Position numbers and translations under genes: made by a program
NCBI RefSeq assembly: GCF_014066305.1
Contig: NW_023501061.1
Span: 558,001-622,000, forward strand
Reading direction: 5' to 3'
DNA length: 64,000 bases
DNA from: Letharia columbiana
Taxonomy: Eukaryota > Ascomycota > Lecanoromycetes > Lecanorales > Parmeliaceae
Part shown: piece after piece, positions 1-12,234 of the stretch
Layout: every line of letters begins with the position of its first letter
Numbering within the stretch: the stretch's first letter is position 1
Notes under the pieces: model-generated
What the model was told of the DNA's origin: nothing
The model's input: the letters and a program-made list of their open reading frames with translations, nothing else
The model's database searches: none

Positions 1-3000
1 CTCTGAGGACCGCCTTCGTCTACAGTGTCTGCAAGGGTCATGCGTTTGACCAGATTGCGCTCAAGCACGCAAACGGAGGCGCTAAAATTGTTCGTTGTGA
101 GGATTCGCAGTTTGAGACGGAGTTGGGCAAGGTGTCTTTGAGGGACGTGAATCGAGTAAGGCGGCCAATGCTCCCGCACCAACTCACCATTTGCACGACG
201 ACGTCTGGTCGGTGCTATACGAAGCTTGAACTAAATCACGCGGTCATCGATGGAGGATCGGGAGCTTTGATAACGCGAGATCTAGGATTGGCTTACCAGG
301 GTAACCTGCCAGAAGGTCCGAAACCATTGTACTCTGATTACGTCAGGTACATCAACAGCCTCGGCGAGGGTGCCGGGGTTACCTTTTGGAAGACTTACCT
401 GAGCGGGATTCAACGCTGCCATCTGCCGACTTTGAATGCCACGCTGGGGGAACCAAAGCGCTTGAACGCCATCTATCTGCATTTCGATCGATTTGCGGAA
501 CTTCAAGCTTTCTGCAGAGCAAACTCGTTCACGCTCTCCAATGTCATGCTTGCCGCCTGGGGTCTCGTCCTCAGACAGTACACTTCTACAGAAGATGTCT
601 GTTTCGGCAATCTCACAGCAGGCAGGGATGCACCAGTGGACGGTATACAAGACTCTGTGGGCGCGTTCATCAACATGCTAGTGTGCCGTGTGAACTTTTC
701 CCAGCCAAGCTCACTGAAGGCCATCATCCGCAGCGTTCAAAGCGACTACCTCGAGAGTTTGCCGCACCAACACTGCTCGCTGGCCAAACTCCAACATGAT
801 CTTGGATTCTCTGGAGAACCACTGTTCAATACGGCTGTCTCGATTCAGAACCAGATCTCGACGCGGGATGCAGAGAAAGAGGGGGATGCGATTGAGTTTG
901 AACCCATCAGTGATCATGACCCTACAGAGGTAAGTTGCAGAGCGCTTGCCTTCAACAACTGAACGATTGCTGACTGTAGCTCTACAGTACGCTGTTACAG
1001 TGAACATACGCAGTGCTCCCGGAGACGAAGGTGCTCGCATCAAGCATTGGACAACTCATGTCTCCGTCGAGGAGGGCGAGAAATTGACCAGGACTTACGC
1101 TCATGTCCTCGGCGCAATCCTGGATCATGCCAATCAAACAATATCGCAAATGGACAACGCGACGAATAAAAGCTCAGACCATTCCACTTCGAAACAATCC
1201 GGCGTGGCTGATAAGGCGCAAGTTCAGAACGATAACCAGGTGTCAGTAGAGAAGACAAAGGCTAACCAGGGCTCAACGCTTGGCAAAGATCTTCCCAAAC
1301 GACCAATCTTTCCGCGACAGAGAACTCGCGAGATCATCAAGGCGGCCGTGGGCGAGACCATTGATGAAATGCCTACTCGACCAAACCTACCCCGTCAAAG
1401 AACCCGCGATATCATCAAGGCTGCCGTGGGCGAGACCATCGACCAGCTGAAAAAGAGTGGGTCCTTGGTTCGCCGCGTGTCTAACTCGGCAACCCTGACA
1501 GATATCGTGGGCCGCCAGCTTCACAGCCGGAACGGTTCGAATGCAGTGAGTACGGACGCGAAGGATGTTTTGTCATCGAACGAGCCTAAAGAGGCATTGA
1601 GCAGCTCACGCTACGAGGCAGAGCCCCCGGAAGAAATGTGTAAGATTCTTCGCTCGCTGTGGAGTCCGCTGTTGAACATCCCGGAAGAGAATATACGCGC
1701 GGACAACTCATTCTTCGGCCTTGGAGGCGATTCGATCCTGGCTATGGAGTTGGCCCGTGGTGCTCGTGAACACGAATTGACGCTGACAGTGGCGGATATC
1801 TTCGGCTCGCCCTCTTTCTCGGACATGGCGCGAGTCCTTGCCAGCTCGGCGAAGCGAAGGCAGGAGCGCTTGAATGGCGCGCAGGTGGCTATCCTCTCGG
1901 AGATTAGACGTGGATCGGTGACGGTGGAGCAAGAAGACAGTCGCTTTTCCCTCGTCGACTCCACGAACACCGAAGCCTTCATCCAGGATTACATCTGCCC
2001 CAAAATCGGCGTCTTCCGCGGCGGCATCGTCGATGCCTTCCCAGTCACCGACTTCCAAGCCCTCGCCGTCGCGGGAACCCTCGTGGAGTCGCGCTGGATG
2101 CTGAATTACTTCACCTTTGACGGCTCAGGGTTCCTCGACCTGGGACGCCTCAGAAGAAGCGTGTCCAAGCTCGTGCAGCAATTCGACATCCTGCGCACCG
2201 TCTTCATACCCTGCGGTAATCGCTTCTTCCAAGTCCAGCTCCGGCACGTACGGCCTCAGGTGCGTGTCTACGAGACCGACGAAGATTTTGCGGACTACAC
2301 TCGTCACCTGCGAGATCACAGTCCGGATGCATCACCCAAGCTCGGCGAACCTTACGTTCAGTTGATCGTTCTTAGAAGATCGGGCAGTCATGCCCATCGC
2401 ATCATCTTGCGGATGTCGCACGCGCAGTATGATGGTGTGTGCCTTCCCAGGATCATGGAGGCGTTCCAAGCCGGCTATGAGGGAAGACCGCTACCGCCCT
2501 CTCCTGTTCCCTTCTCCAACTACGTCCTCGAAGGGTCCAGCAATGCGGGCTCGGGCCACTACGAGTACTGGAAGTCGCTGCTCCAGGGCTCGTCAATGAC
2601 GAGCGTCGTCCATCGCGAACAGCCAAAGTACGGCGCGTCGGACCTCAAGTCCAAGACGCTGCAACGGCACATCAAGCTCCCGGCTCTCACCACCAGGAAC
2701 ATCACCACGGCCACGATCCTCAAAGCCGCATGGACCTCGGCGCTCGCTCAGCTCTCGGGCCGTTCGGACATCGTCTTCGGCAACCTCATCAGCGGCCGCA
2801 ACGTCGCGGTCGAAGGCGTCGAGAGCATCGTCGGCCCCTGTCTGAACATCGTACCCGTCCGGATGACCCTCGACCCCAGCTGGACGGCCCTGGATCTCCT
2901 GCGCCGCGTCCAAAACCAGCAGGTCGCCAGCATGCCCTTTGAATCCCTCGGCTTCCGAGAGATCGTCCAGCACTGCACCGACTGGCCCGAGTGGACCTAC

Positions 3001-3861
3001 TTCCCCACCATGGTCCAGCACCAGAACCTCGCCCAGGAAGCCACCCTCGCCCTCGACCGCACCCATTACAAAGTCGGCTGTCTCGGCGCCCAGGACACCC
3101 TCGCCGACATCACCGTCGTGTCCACCCCCAAGGGCAACGACGTCGTAGAGGTCGCCCTCGGCTTCGTCGACGACGGCTCCATCGTGCCCAAGTTCGTCGA
3201 AACGGCCCTCGACCTCCTCTGCTCCCTCGCCCAGAGCTTCGCCCAAAACCCAAACCACAAACTCCCCTCCCTCCTCATCTCGACCCCCTCGAGCGGTCAC
3301 GACGACGACGACGACGCCAACCCGAAACCCTTGACGCACCAGCACTCCGACGTCCCAAAGCCCGAAAGCCCGCACCTGGAACCCATGCTGCGCGGGCTGA
3401 AACGGCGCGACGTCTCCGACCTCGCGGACCTGCTGACCCGCGCCTGGCGCATGGTCCTCCCGGCCGCGAAACAGCCCCCGTCGTCATCGTCATCGTCGTC
3501 GGCGGCGTCTCCTCTGAACCTCTACTCCTCCTTCTACGAGTCCGGCGGCGACCTCATCGGCCTCGCGTCCCTGACCGCTTTCCTGGAGGGCGAAGGCTTC
3601 GACGTCCGCCTCGAGGATCTGATCCAGCGGCCCACGTTGGGCGAGCAGGTGGCTATGCTTTCGGGGAGGAGGGAGGGGGGTCCAGTGGGGAGAGTGTCGG
3701 AGGAGGCGCAGACGGGGCGGGAGGGGGAGGGGGAGGGGTTGGGACAGGGGGCGCGGGGGGAGCGGAGGGTTTCGTTGCGGAGGAGGGCGGGGAGGAATGT
3801 TTTGAGTAAGTCGTTGCGTTTGGCGAGGAGGGTTGGGGCGGGGAGGGCGAGGGGTGTGTAG
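1..3861 (+). CDS. Nonribosomal peptide synthetase, C-terminal part (C-T-C-T tail), 5' end outside window
   Basis: The frame is open from base 3. Exon 3-929, intron 930-987 (GTAAGT...CAG), exon 988-3861, giving 1,266 residues. Residues 1-~310 are most of a condensation domain; its HHxxxDG motif reads NHAVIDG (residue 78), and the junction DPTE/YAVTVNI restores a typical C-domain segment. After a ~170-residue basic linker comes a carrier domain with LGGDSI (Ser558), then a second condensation domain (motif SHAQYDG at ~786), then a last carrier-like domain reading SGGDLIG, where the phosphopantetheine serine is Leu1165. A basic Arg-rich tail ends the protein. Repeated T-C units without adenylation domains at the C-terminus are known in fungal ferrichrome/ferricrocin-type siderophore synthetases, so that is one candidate class; the adenylation domains that would settle the product lie outside the window. 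Poly-Asp (3,299-3,316) and poly-Ser (3,480-3,500) runs lie between the last two domains. Confidence 0.9.
1300..1446 (+). repeat. 78-nt tandem duplication within the NRPS linker
   Basis: Two consecutive 26-residue units start at 1,300 and 1,378. Both contain the core RQRTR(E/D)IIKAAVGETID. Third-position and other silent differences separate the copies while the protein is nearly unchanged. Confidence 0.85.
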
Positions 3862-4690
3862 TTGGGGAGTTTTTGGGAGGGGCGGGGGTGGTATGAAATG
3901 TTATTGAGCATATTTTGGATCTCTATTTAAGAAATGAATTGAGTCATTTACGCAAAGGTTGATCACTTTGTCAGTTTGAGTTGTAATCACATCGTCGACA
4001 CGATGATCTTCGTGGTAGTTACAGCGTTCCATTTCCGCTGCGACCCGTGAGACTGAACAATCTTCTAAAAACATATCCCGCCAAATGCACCATCAGCGCA
4101 CCCCCTGCATCCCTATCGCACACCCCGAACTTTCCTGTCATATCAACAGGTTTCACAACACATACGCTAGACGTTCATGTCCCGATAGTGCAGCTTAGCA
4201 TCCTGGAGCATTTGGACCAATATTCTTCCTTGTTAAGATGTACTACTATTGAGATTTACGGCAGCACCCGTGTCGTAGCTACCCCTTCTACATAGTGGCA
4301 ATCAAGTCCGTAAAAGGGGGGTATACAATTGTAATAAATAGCCTTCCCTCCGCACGCTCATACGGTAGCTACTTCATCAATCAATCAATCTTGCATACGT
4401 TTCCAACATTTCTTCCTTTCCTCGAAAGTAGTTATCCCGGCGTTTGAAAACAGGGAGTCTTGAAGGAAGGAAGGGTTTGGAGTCGGATCAATTCTGGCAG
4501 CGTCTACTCGTACTTACTTGTGTCGTGGCTGTTTGGGGTGAGTGGGCAAGGTGATGTTTGTGGAGATCTGCTGCGGTAGCTGTGTTGTAGCTAGCCCGGG
4601 GGAAGCAAAGGGAGGGCCCCCCAAAAAAAAAGGGGGGAAAACCCCAGGGAAAGTCTGGTTGTAAGCGCTTCCCTTTCAACAATTTCACGT
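3862..4690. other. Intergenic, NRPS 3' flank to the edge of the AT-rich block
   Basis: No convincing gene. It contains the NRPS 3' untranslated region and a homopolymer cluster at about 4,606-4,650 (runs of C, A, G, A, C). Composition falls sharply to AT-rich after about 4,690. Confidence 0.6.
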
Positions 4691-5483
4691 ACTTTTTAAC
4701 TCTCTTTCCAAAGTGCTTTTCATCTTTCGATTACTCTACTTGTGCGCTATTACTCTACTTATACGCTATCATCAATAATCTCAATAGCCTCGATAGTTAC
4801 TATTTAAATAGTCTTTAATAAATATATTTATTATAATTAATTAATCCTAGATATCTTTATCGTACTCGCTTTCTTTCTTATAATTTACTATAGCGAAAGA
4901 TAGTAAATCGAAATAATTAAAGGTCTTCGAGAATTATAAGATCCTTTCTATTAATTAATAGCTTCTACTTACTTAGAATATATCTAATATTATTTTTAAG
5001 TATTTAAAAAATAAGCTTAATAATCTTAAACGCGATAATATATCTTATATTATCGCTAAAATTATACTTTATATAATTTCTTCGATAGTTATAAAAGTAA
5101 TTAATTAATTAAATAATAAAGAATTACTTATCGCTATACTACGCTTAAAATAGTTTATTAAGCGTATTAAAAGTAATCTTATAACTATAAAAAACTCTAT
5201 AGAGATAATAATTTTTAAGATATAAGATCTAATAAACGTATAGGCGAAAGGTCTTTTAATCGCCTCTCCGCTACTCTCTTAAAGTATATTATCGTTATAT
5301 TTATTATAGCTAGTCTTATCTCTAGAACTCGATAAAAAAGAAAATCGTTAGATTATTATTAAGGTTAAAGATAAAGATATAATCTAGAGATTTCGAATTT
5401 AAATTCTTAAGTAGCTATAGAACTTTATTAAAATTCGATTTAGATATTATTTAATACTTAAATTTATCGAAGTTAAAGTCGTT

Positions 5484-6097
5484 CATCTGCAAATCTGAAA
5501 AGTTCCTGTAAAATTTGAAATTGCTGATCGCGCGTGTATCGCGGAAATCATAAAATCCGCCGGATCAGCAAATCTGATTAGAATCCGCCCAAATTCTATC
5601 GATTCAGTAAATCTGATTAGAATCCGCCTAAATTCCGCCGGTTTAGCAACTATCTTAATCTTTTCTATTAGTTCTATCAGTTTAGTAGTAATACGTATAA
5701 AAAAAGAAAAGTTCTAATAATCGACGTTATAACGGTAAAGTTCTACGATAATAAGTATCAATATTAACTTAAATTTGACTACGAAATTAGACGATTTAAT
5801 AAAATTAATCGCGTAAGTAATACTCTAATATAGCGTATAATAATGCGTATATTAATAATAATATATATTAATACTATATATATTAGAATATATTACGCAA
5901 AATTTTTAAAGTTGCTGAAAATTTTTAAAGTTGCTAAACTAATAGAACTGGCGGAAAGAATTAGAATAGTTATTAAATCGACGAAAAGGATTAGATATAG
6001 ATAAAGTCTACTTAATAGACTAAATCGTGCTAAATCGTGCTTATGATACGGACCCGGCGGAAATCGTACGGAAAGAAACTTTTTAGATTTGTAGATG
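5484..6097. mobile_element. ~0.6 kb TIR element (MITE-like), moderately RIPed
   Basis: Terminal inverted repeats: the left end CATCTGCAAATCTGAAAAGT matches the reverse complement of the right end (ACTTTTTAGATTTGTAGATG) apart from RIP-type transitions. The inverted homology extends well inward: 5,637-5,690 matches the reverse complement of about 5,925-5,990. The left arm holds a 39-bp tandem repeat (AATCTGATTAGAATCCGCC at 5,571 and 5,610). It keeps many CpA/TpG dinucleotides, unlike the flanking LINE, so it inserted later or was hit less. No transposase frame. The target duplication is unclear. Confidence 0.75.
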
Positions 6098-6149
6098 TTA
6101 GATAACTTAAATTTAGAAATTTATAATTTCTAATAAAAATTTAAGAGAG

Positions 6150-7700
6150 TATTAAAATCTTAAGAAATATTAAGAAAGCTAAGAAATAAATAGCGTATTT
6201 TAATATTAACGCGTTTATTTTAGTTCTTATTTTCGATATAATTATTTATAATATCTTTATTAAACTTTATTAATTTTCGAGAAATATTAAAAGTCTCGTT
6301 AAAACTATTCTCGAATTAAATATTTATAGAATTTCGAAAGCCGAAATTCGATATTTAGATTAATTAAATAAGAATAAAATTAAAAATTTATTAATTAAAG
6401 TCTTAGCGGTAATCGCTAAATTTATAAATTCTTATTACGCGAATATCGCTTAGTTAGATAGCTTAAGCTAGAGAATTTTAAAAGAAAATATATATTATAA
6501 TTATAAAAAGTATATTCGAAAAAGTAAGATTATTAAATACTTTCGCTACTAAAAATCTAGATATATTATATTCTTATATAAAGTTAAAGAATTAATCTAC
6601 GCGTATTATATTTAGAAATATAATATTTATATATACGAGAAGCTTAAAAAATTAAGTTTTAAATCTATATATATTAATTATAAAAGTTAATATAAAGCGT
6701 TTTAATTAAGCTATTTACGTTATAAAAGTATTATCTTAAAAATAATTAAAAGAAAATAAGAGCTTTAAGCTCTTTATCTCGAAAATAGCTTTAATTAATT
6801 ATAGATAGATATTAATTAATCTTAAAATCTAAGCGATAATATAATTATATCTCGAAATATAGAGTTAAATATAATTAAGTTAAAGAGGATTAGAAAATCT
6901 AAGTAAGTCGTTATCGCCTTCGTCGCGGTAATAATAAAGAAAATTATTACTTAATAGATTTATCTAGATATCGAAATAATAGAATTATTATCGATTTATA
7001 TCGAGATTTTAAATATTTAAATTAAGATATTTATCGAGATTTCTTAATAGAAAACTACGACGTAATTAGATATTATAATAATTAAAGTTATAGCGATTAT
7101 AAAAGCGAATATCTCTTCGCCTTCGTTTATATTTAATAATATTTCTTTATCTTTAGAGAAGCTATAGTAGATAATAAAGATAAGAAAAAGAATAAATATA
7201 ATAAGAAGCTCGCTTATATTATTAAATAAAGATCGTTATAAAAAGTAGAAGAGAAATAACGAAATAATAGTACGAACGCCGCTATCGATCTAAATTAAAA
7301 CCTCTAATCTTATAAATCTCTAAAGATAAAATACTCTATTCGAGATTTTACTTATATTAATTTTTTATTAATATAAAGATTTATTTAGATAATTAAAAAG
7401 AAATATAGAAACTACGAAAGTCGTAGATAAAGAAAATTAAATATTTCTTATAAATAAATCTAATAAGAAGACTTCGAGTTTACTCTTTTACGATAAATTA
7501 GTAAATAAGAAAACTCTCGTCTAAGAAGCGGCTAGAAAGAGTTATATAATATTATTAAAGAGATTTAAGATAGAATTTTCTTAGACTAAATTAAATCGTT
7601 ATCGAATCTCTATAGAATTATATTATTAAATTATATAAAGCTTTAAAATTATAGATAATAAAAATAGTAATATTAGTAATAGCGATATTAGCGAAAATAT
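6150..7700 (+). pseudogene. LINE ORF1 (gag-like) remnant
   Basis: A + strand frame reads through RIP-type stops. Around 6,520-6,700 there is a motif array in which Tyr stands at the positions of Cys and His expected for CCHC zinc knuckles, for example SKIIKYFRY. This fits TGC to TAC and CAC to TAC changes. The limits are estimates, because start and stop codons cannot be trusted in RIPed DNA. Confidence 0.6.
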
Positions 7701-9325
7701 TATAAATATCTTATTCTATAATAATTCTTAATAAGAATATATTCGAAATAATAAGTATTAAAACTATTAAAATTACGACTTAGAATATTATAGTATAATA
7801 TCGATAAATTATTAGATATTATAATCTTACTCTTTTAGAAACGTATTTTATTTTAATACGATATCTTAGTTATTTAAGAACTCTAAAAGAACTTTAGAAA
7901 GAAATAGATATTTTATTTAGTCTTAGTAGACTTTTATATCTACTACCCGAATCGCGAAGAATTAATTAAAGTATATATCTACGTTAGTATTAGAATTTTT
8001 AAGAATAAGTAGTACTCTTAAGTATATAGCGTAGATCTAATAATAATAACGCTTAAGCCTTAGAAGCTAGATTAAAAAACTCTTTATATATATAATATCT
8101 ATAACGTATTATTCTCTTAAAGATAGAAGATCTACTCTTATATAAATAGAAACGAGATTACTCGAGATTACTTAGAAATTATCTCTCTCGATATTCTTCG
8201 AATCGCGATTATAAGAAATATAATTAATAAGTATTTAATTATAAGCGATTTTAATCTATATTACTCTCTATAAATAGGCCTTAGAAAATATTAATATCGA
8301 GAGATTTTATAGTTAATAAATATTATTAGCGAAGTTAGATTTTACTTATTAACGCGAGAAGATATATTTATCTTTAAATTAAGAAAGCGAAGCGAGATAA
8401 TTATTATAGATCTTATTTTAGTTATAATAAATATAGTTAATATTATAATTAAATATAATATTATAAAGAAATTAAATTTTAATTTAGATTACGAAGCGAT
8501 TCTTATAGAATTAAATCGAAATATATATTTAATACTCTCGAAAGAGATTTATAATTAAAAGAAGATTAATAAAGTATTTTTTTATAATAGTCTTTAATTT
8601 AAATTATTATTAGCTAATATCTTTATTATAAGTATCGAAAATCTAAATAAATAAATAAATTATTTTATCGAGATTCTAATCGAAGTAATATAGAATATTA
8701 TTTTAATTAATTTAATTATCGCGAAGTTTAAATTTAATATAAATTCGAAAAGTAAAAAAACTATTTTAAAGATTAGAAGATTAGAGTCGCGATAATAATA
8801 AATTTAGAATAAAGAAAATAGAAGAAAGCTTAATATAGTTCGAAATATAAAATTAAGACTTATTAAGAATAAGAGAATAAAAGATTAAAGATAATATATA
8901 AAGGAATATAATAGCGATAAGAAACTTTAGAGATTAGATAAGTAGATTAAGAGCGAATAAGTTAGAATTATATTCTTTACGCTAGAACTCGCGAAATTTA
9001 ATAATATTATCGCTATCGAAGTTAAAAAAAAGATAACGCTCTTAAAAGATATCTTCTTTTTTAAAGCGAGATAAGTAAACTTAGATAATTTATAAGAGTA
9101 TTAATATCTCGATTTAAAAGAATTTCTATTAATTATAATATAAGAAGTTTAATAAGTAATACTTATAAGTTATCTTAATAAAGTTATCGAAGTAGATAAA
9201 TTAATCTTTCGAGTTCTATAACTCGCTTTTAGATATATAGAGAAATAGATAAATTATATCTATAACGTATATCTCGATCTCGAGTATTATCTAGAATACT
9301 TTCGCTATTTAAAAATAATAGTATT

Positions 9326-9508
9326 TATTAGAATTAATATAGATGTAATATTAATATAGATATATTTAATAAGATAACTAAGATATCGAATTATATAGAT
9401 AGAAGAAAGATATTAAATAGTAGATAAATGCCTCTATTAAGACACGCTAGGCCCGAATAAGTAAGAGAGTTAAGTGATATATTAAGGATATAGAATACGC
9501 TCGTAATA
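9326..9508 (-). repeat. Gypsy LTR, left copy (3' LTR of the element)
   Basis: 183 bp. It matches 17,955-18,137 along its whole length with transition differences only where compared. It keeps some TpG/CpA that the other copy lost (for example AAATGCCTC and GACACG here against AAATACCTC and GATACG there), while the other copy keeps different ones. Confidence 0.88.
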
Positions 9509-10034
9509 CTATCTTCTTCTTTTATAAAATTATATCTTATAATTAATAAGTAGAAAGATAGAAAAGATAAGTATATATATACGCTTAACGCCTAAAAAAT
9601 AGTAAAAGCAGTAAAGAAATAATTATATCCGGGATCTATAGTATCGCATCTTTCTTTATTAGAGGTATTGAGAATAATAGTAGCTTATTATACTTACGCT
9701 ATAGCGACGTCGCTAACCGAGATATAAGCGTATATAAGAAATCTAGTCGAAAGGAAATCGGTATAATATAGCGAAAATAATGCCTATTGGCGTAGGGGTA
9801 ACTACTGGTGATTTTCGAATCTATATTTAAGCGAATGAAATATCGGTGGAATAATGCGATATAATTAATTAAGGGCTTTCGAATCGAATCGAGCCGTAGG
9901 CGCTAAAAACTCTAATTCAATATTAAGTAAGTTTCTCTATAAGATATTATATAATCGATATTAATAGAGGCTATTAATAACGACGATAAGGTTTATAGAT
10001 AACGTACTATAACTTCGAAAGATACTTGAATATC

Positions 10035-12011
10035 TATCCGATAACCGCCCAGACCGAGGCAACAAATTAGCGTGGTTTTTCTCCGCGTCTCAACCACGCG
10101 ACTTTTTTTATTCTTCATAACAACTCCACTATATCAAGTTCAATATAGCTAAAATTGCTACTCTGCCTACTCCTGATAAGAAAGAATTAGATCAAGCCAT
10201 AAAATGTCAGAAAAGAGACGCCTAGACTAATGTAAGAAAGGAGAAACTTAAATAGCGTGATATTCTTCTTTAGAGTATACCTCCACTATTAGAGTATTAG
10301 TTAATAAAAATTAAGTATCATATAGCTGTTAGTTACCTTCCAAGCGATATAGAAATCACTCCATATACCGTGTTTAGTCTCATATAAACTACTGCTATCT
10401 GGAATATGCTTTATAAGAATATTAATTTATATACCTCTCTACAGAGTACTTTAGATTCTATCTAAAAGCCCACCGATATTCCGAAGCTGAAAATCTTCGT
10501 CGCTATTACAATCTATATGAGAATCTTTCATTTTCCTACTATTTATAATTATTGGAGGACTGATAGGATTACTTCGATAACTTCATTGATTACTAGAAAT
10601 ATAACTCGAAATCGCTATATTCTTCTCCGGAAATTCATTCATTGCTTAGACCCTATCGAAGAGGACTCTAGAATCATTAGAATAGATAGATATAAACAGT
10701 CTGTATGGTATAAAAAGCTTTAATCATTTGCGAGTGAGATACGGAGTAATTGGAAGAAGCTTTATACCCCAAGTTCTTACATCGCAATTGATGAATATAT
10801 GATTAAGGAGACGAGATGTATATACTATTTCACAATGGCTTTAGGCAAGCCAATTAAGGAGGGATATAAGCTTTTCGCAATTGGCGATAAGAGCTATATC
10901 TACAATTATACCTAGTATTCTCCTATGCAGAGCCTTAAGAATAGGCTAAAAGTCAAGAATCTTAGAGATATATCAGCCATGATATTCAAATTGGCCACTA
11001 ATACACTACCCCGTGACTCTATTCTCTTTATAGACAACTATTTCACCGAACCTAAGTTGGCTATGACTCTGAAAGATAGAGGAATTATAATATATGAAAC
11101 TATGAAGCTAAATCGATTAGATCTCTTAAAATTGCTTATAGAGATGAAATAAATCTTTATAAGAGATATTCCGTACGGAGTTCTCGCTGTAATAGTTTAG
11201 AATGATGTATTAATAATAGCCTAGCAAGATAACAATCTTATTCTAGCCTTAATTACTACATATGATATAAGAGAGATTAATGACTCTGTCTTCAAAAAGA
11301 GAAAACGTCTTAGCAAGACCAATATAAACAGTCGTGTAGTTCTACCTACTTTCAAAGAGAACAATTAGGATGTATGAGAGAAGGAGTTTTAAGTTCCTAA
11401 GCTTTTCTACTACTATAACAAGTATATGAAGGAGATTAATCGATTTAATACTCTAATAGCTATATATTCTTCTCAGCGAGCTTATAATCGAAACTGGATA
11501 CCTCTACTTCATTAGCATTTAGATAAAAGTCTTTCGAATATCTTTAAGCTCTGTGAATTAATAGGAACGTTTTATTAGGAGTATTAGAAGTTTCTTAAGC
11601 TAGTAGTAGTGGGATTGGTTAAAGAAAGCAGAGAAGGTATTCGATCTCGGCCGCCTTCTACCCCGATTACTACTCTACCGAAACCACTATGAGACAATTA
11701 TGACTGGCAAGATTTGAATACTATTCGATAGTGTCTTATGTGTCGTTTCGATATTCAGAAGAGGCGTTTTAATAGAGAAATTAGTGGTAATAGTGGGGGA
11801 GCACTAAAGACCAGAGGGGGATGCGCTGTATGTAAAGTCTCTTTATATCGCAAAGGGGATTATATAGAACGATTCCATGATAGAAAGGATTGAATAGAGT
11901 CTATAGAATGGATCTGGACCATTAAGTATAGATTATATAGTAGTCATGGAGTGATAGTATTGATAATAGTGGTAGAAATCGCATTTGTTGCCTCCGAGCG
12001 GTTATCGGATA
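10035..12011 (+). mobile_element. piggyBac-like DNA transposon, lightly RIPed
   Basis: Terminal inverted repeats: 10,035-10,048 (TATCCGATAACCGC) is perfectly inverted at 11,998-12,011. A second shared block, GAGGCAACAAAT, lies just inside each end. Element length is 1,977 bp. It sits inside the Gypsy element, near that element's 3' end. Composition is clearly less AT-rich than the host DNA, and CpA/TpG survive throughout. piggyBac elements normally duplicate TTAA on insertion; I do not see TTAA at both ends here. Confidence 0.85.
10390..11893 (+). pseudogene. piggyBac-type transposase (DDE_Tnp_1_7-like), inactivated by stop codons
   Basis: One frame is readable from about 10,390 to 11,893 with many in-frame TAA/TAG but no frameshift that I can find. 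Recognisable family segments: YNYWRTDRI, the first catalytic Asp region SYIAIDEYMI, GKPIKEGYKLFAI, the second catalytic region SILFIDNYFTEPKLAMTLKD, then NRLDLLKLLIEMK. A C-terminal cysteine-rich stretch (CLMCRF...CAVCKV) lies near 11,740-11,840. The pattern of stops without indels fits recent RIP inactivation (CAA/CAG/TGG to stop) rather than long decay. In piggyBac enzymes these aspartates carry out cut-and-paste transposition. Confidence 0.87.
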
Positions 12012-12234
12012 AGTAAGGGGATTCTACGCGAAAGACTCTATATAGTATAATTTGTAATCGATATAAATCTAAGAAATCGATTCTCGGCTTCTGAAAAAAA
12101 ATAAGAATATTGCGAAGATATCGAACGATTTTAATTTGATTAAAAATGGGGTATTCGAGATAGTTTCGAAATTTTACGAGTTAACTCTTATAGATAAGAC
12201 TCTTCGAGATATCGTTTATAAAAATCGTTTATTA

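Noticed and set aside
2593..3375. Long - strand frame opposite the NRPS
   Set aside because: Antisense shadow of a clear condensation domain in GC-rich DNA.
4047..4295. 82-codon frame after the NRPS
   Set aside because: No resemblance and no splice link; likely chance in the 3' flank.
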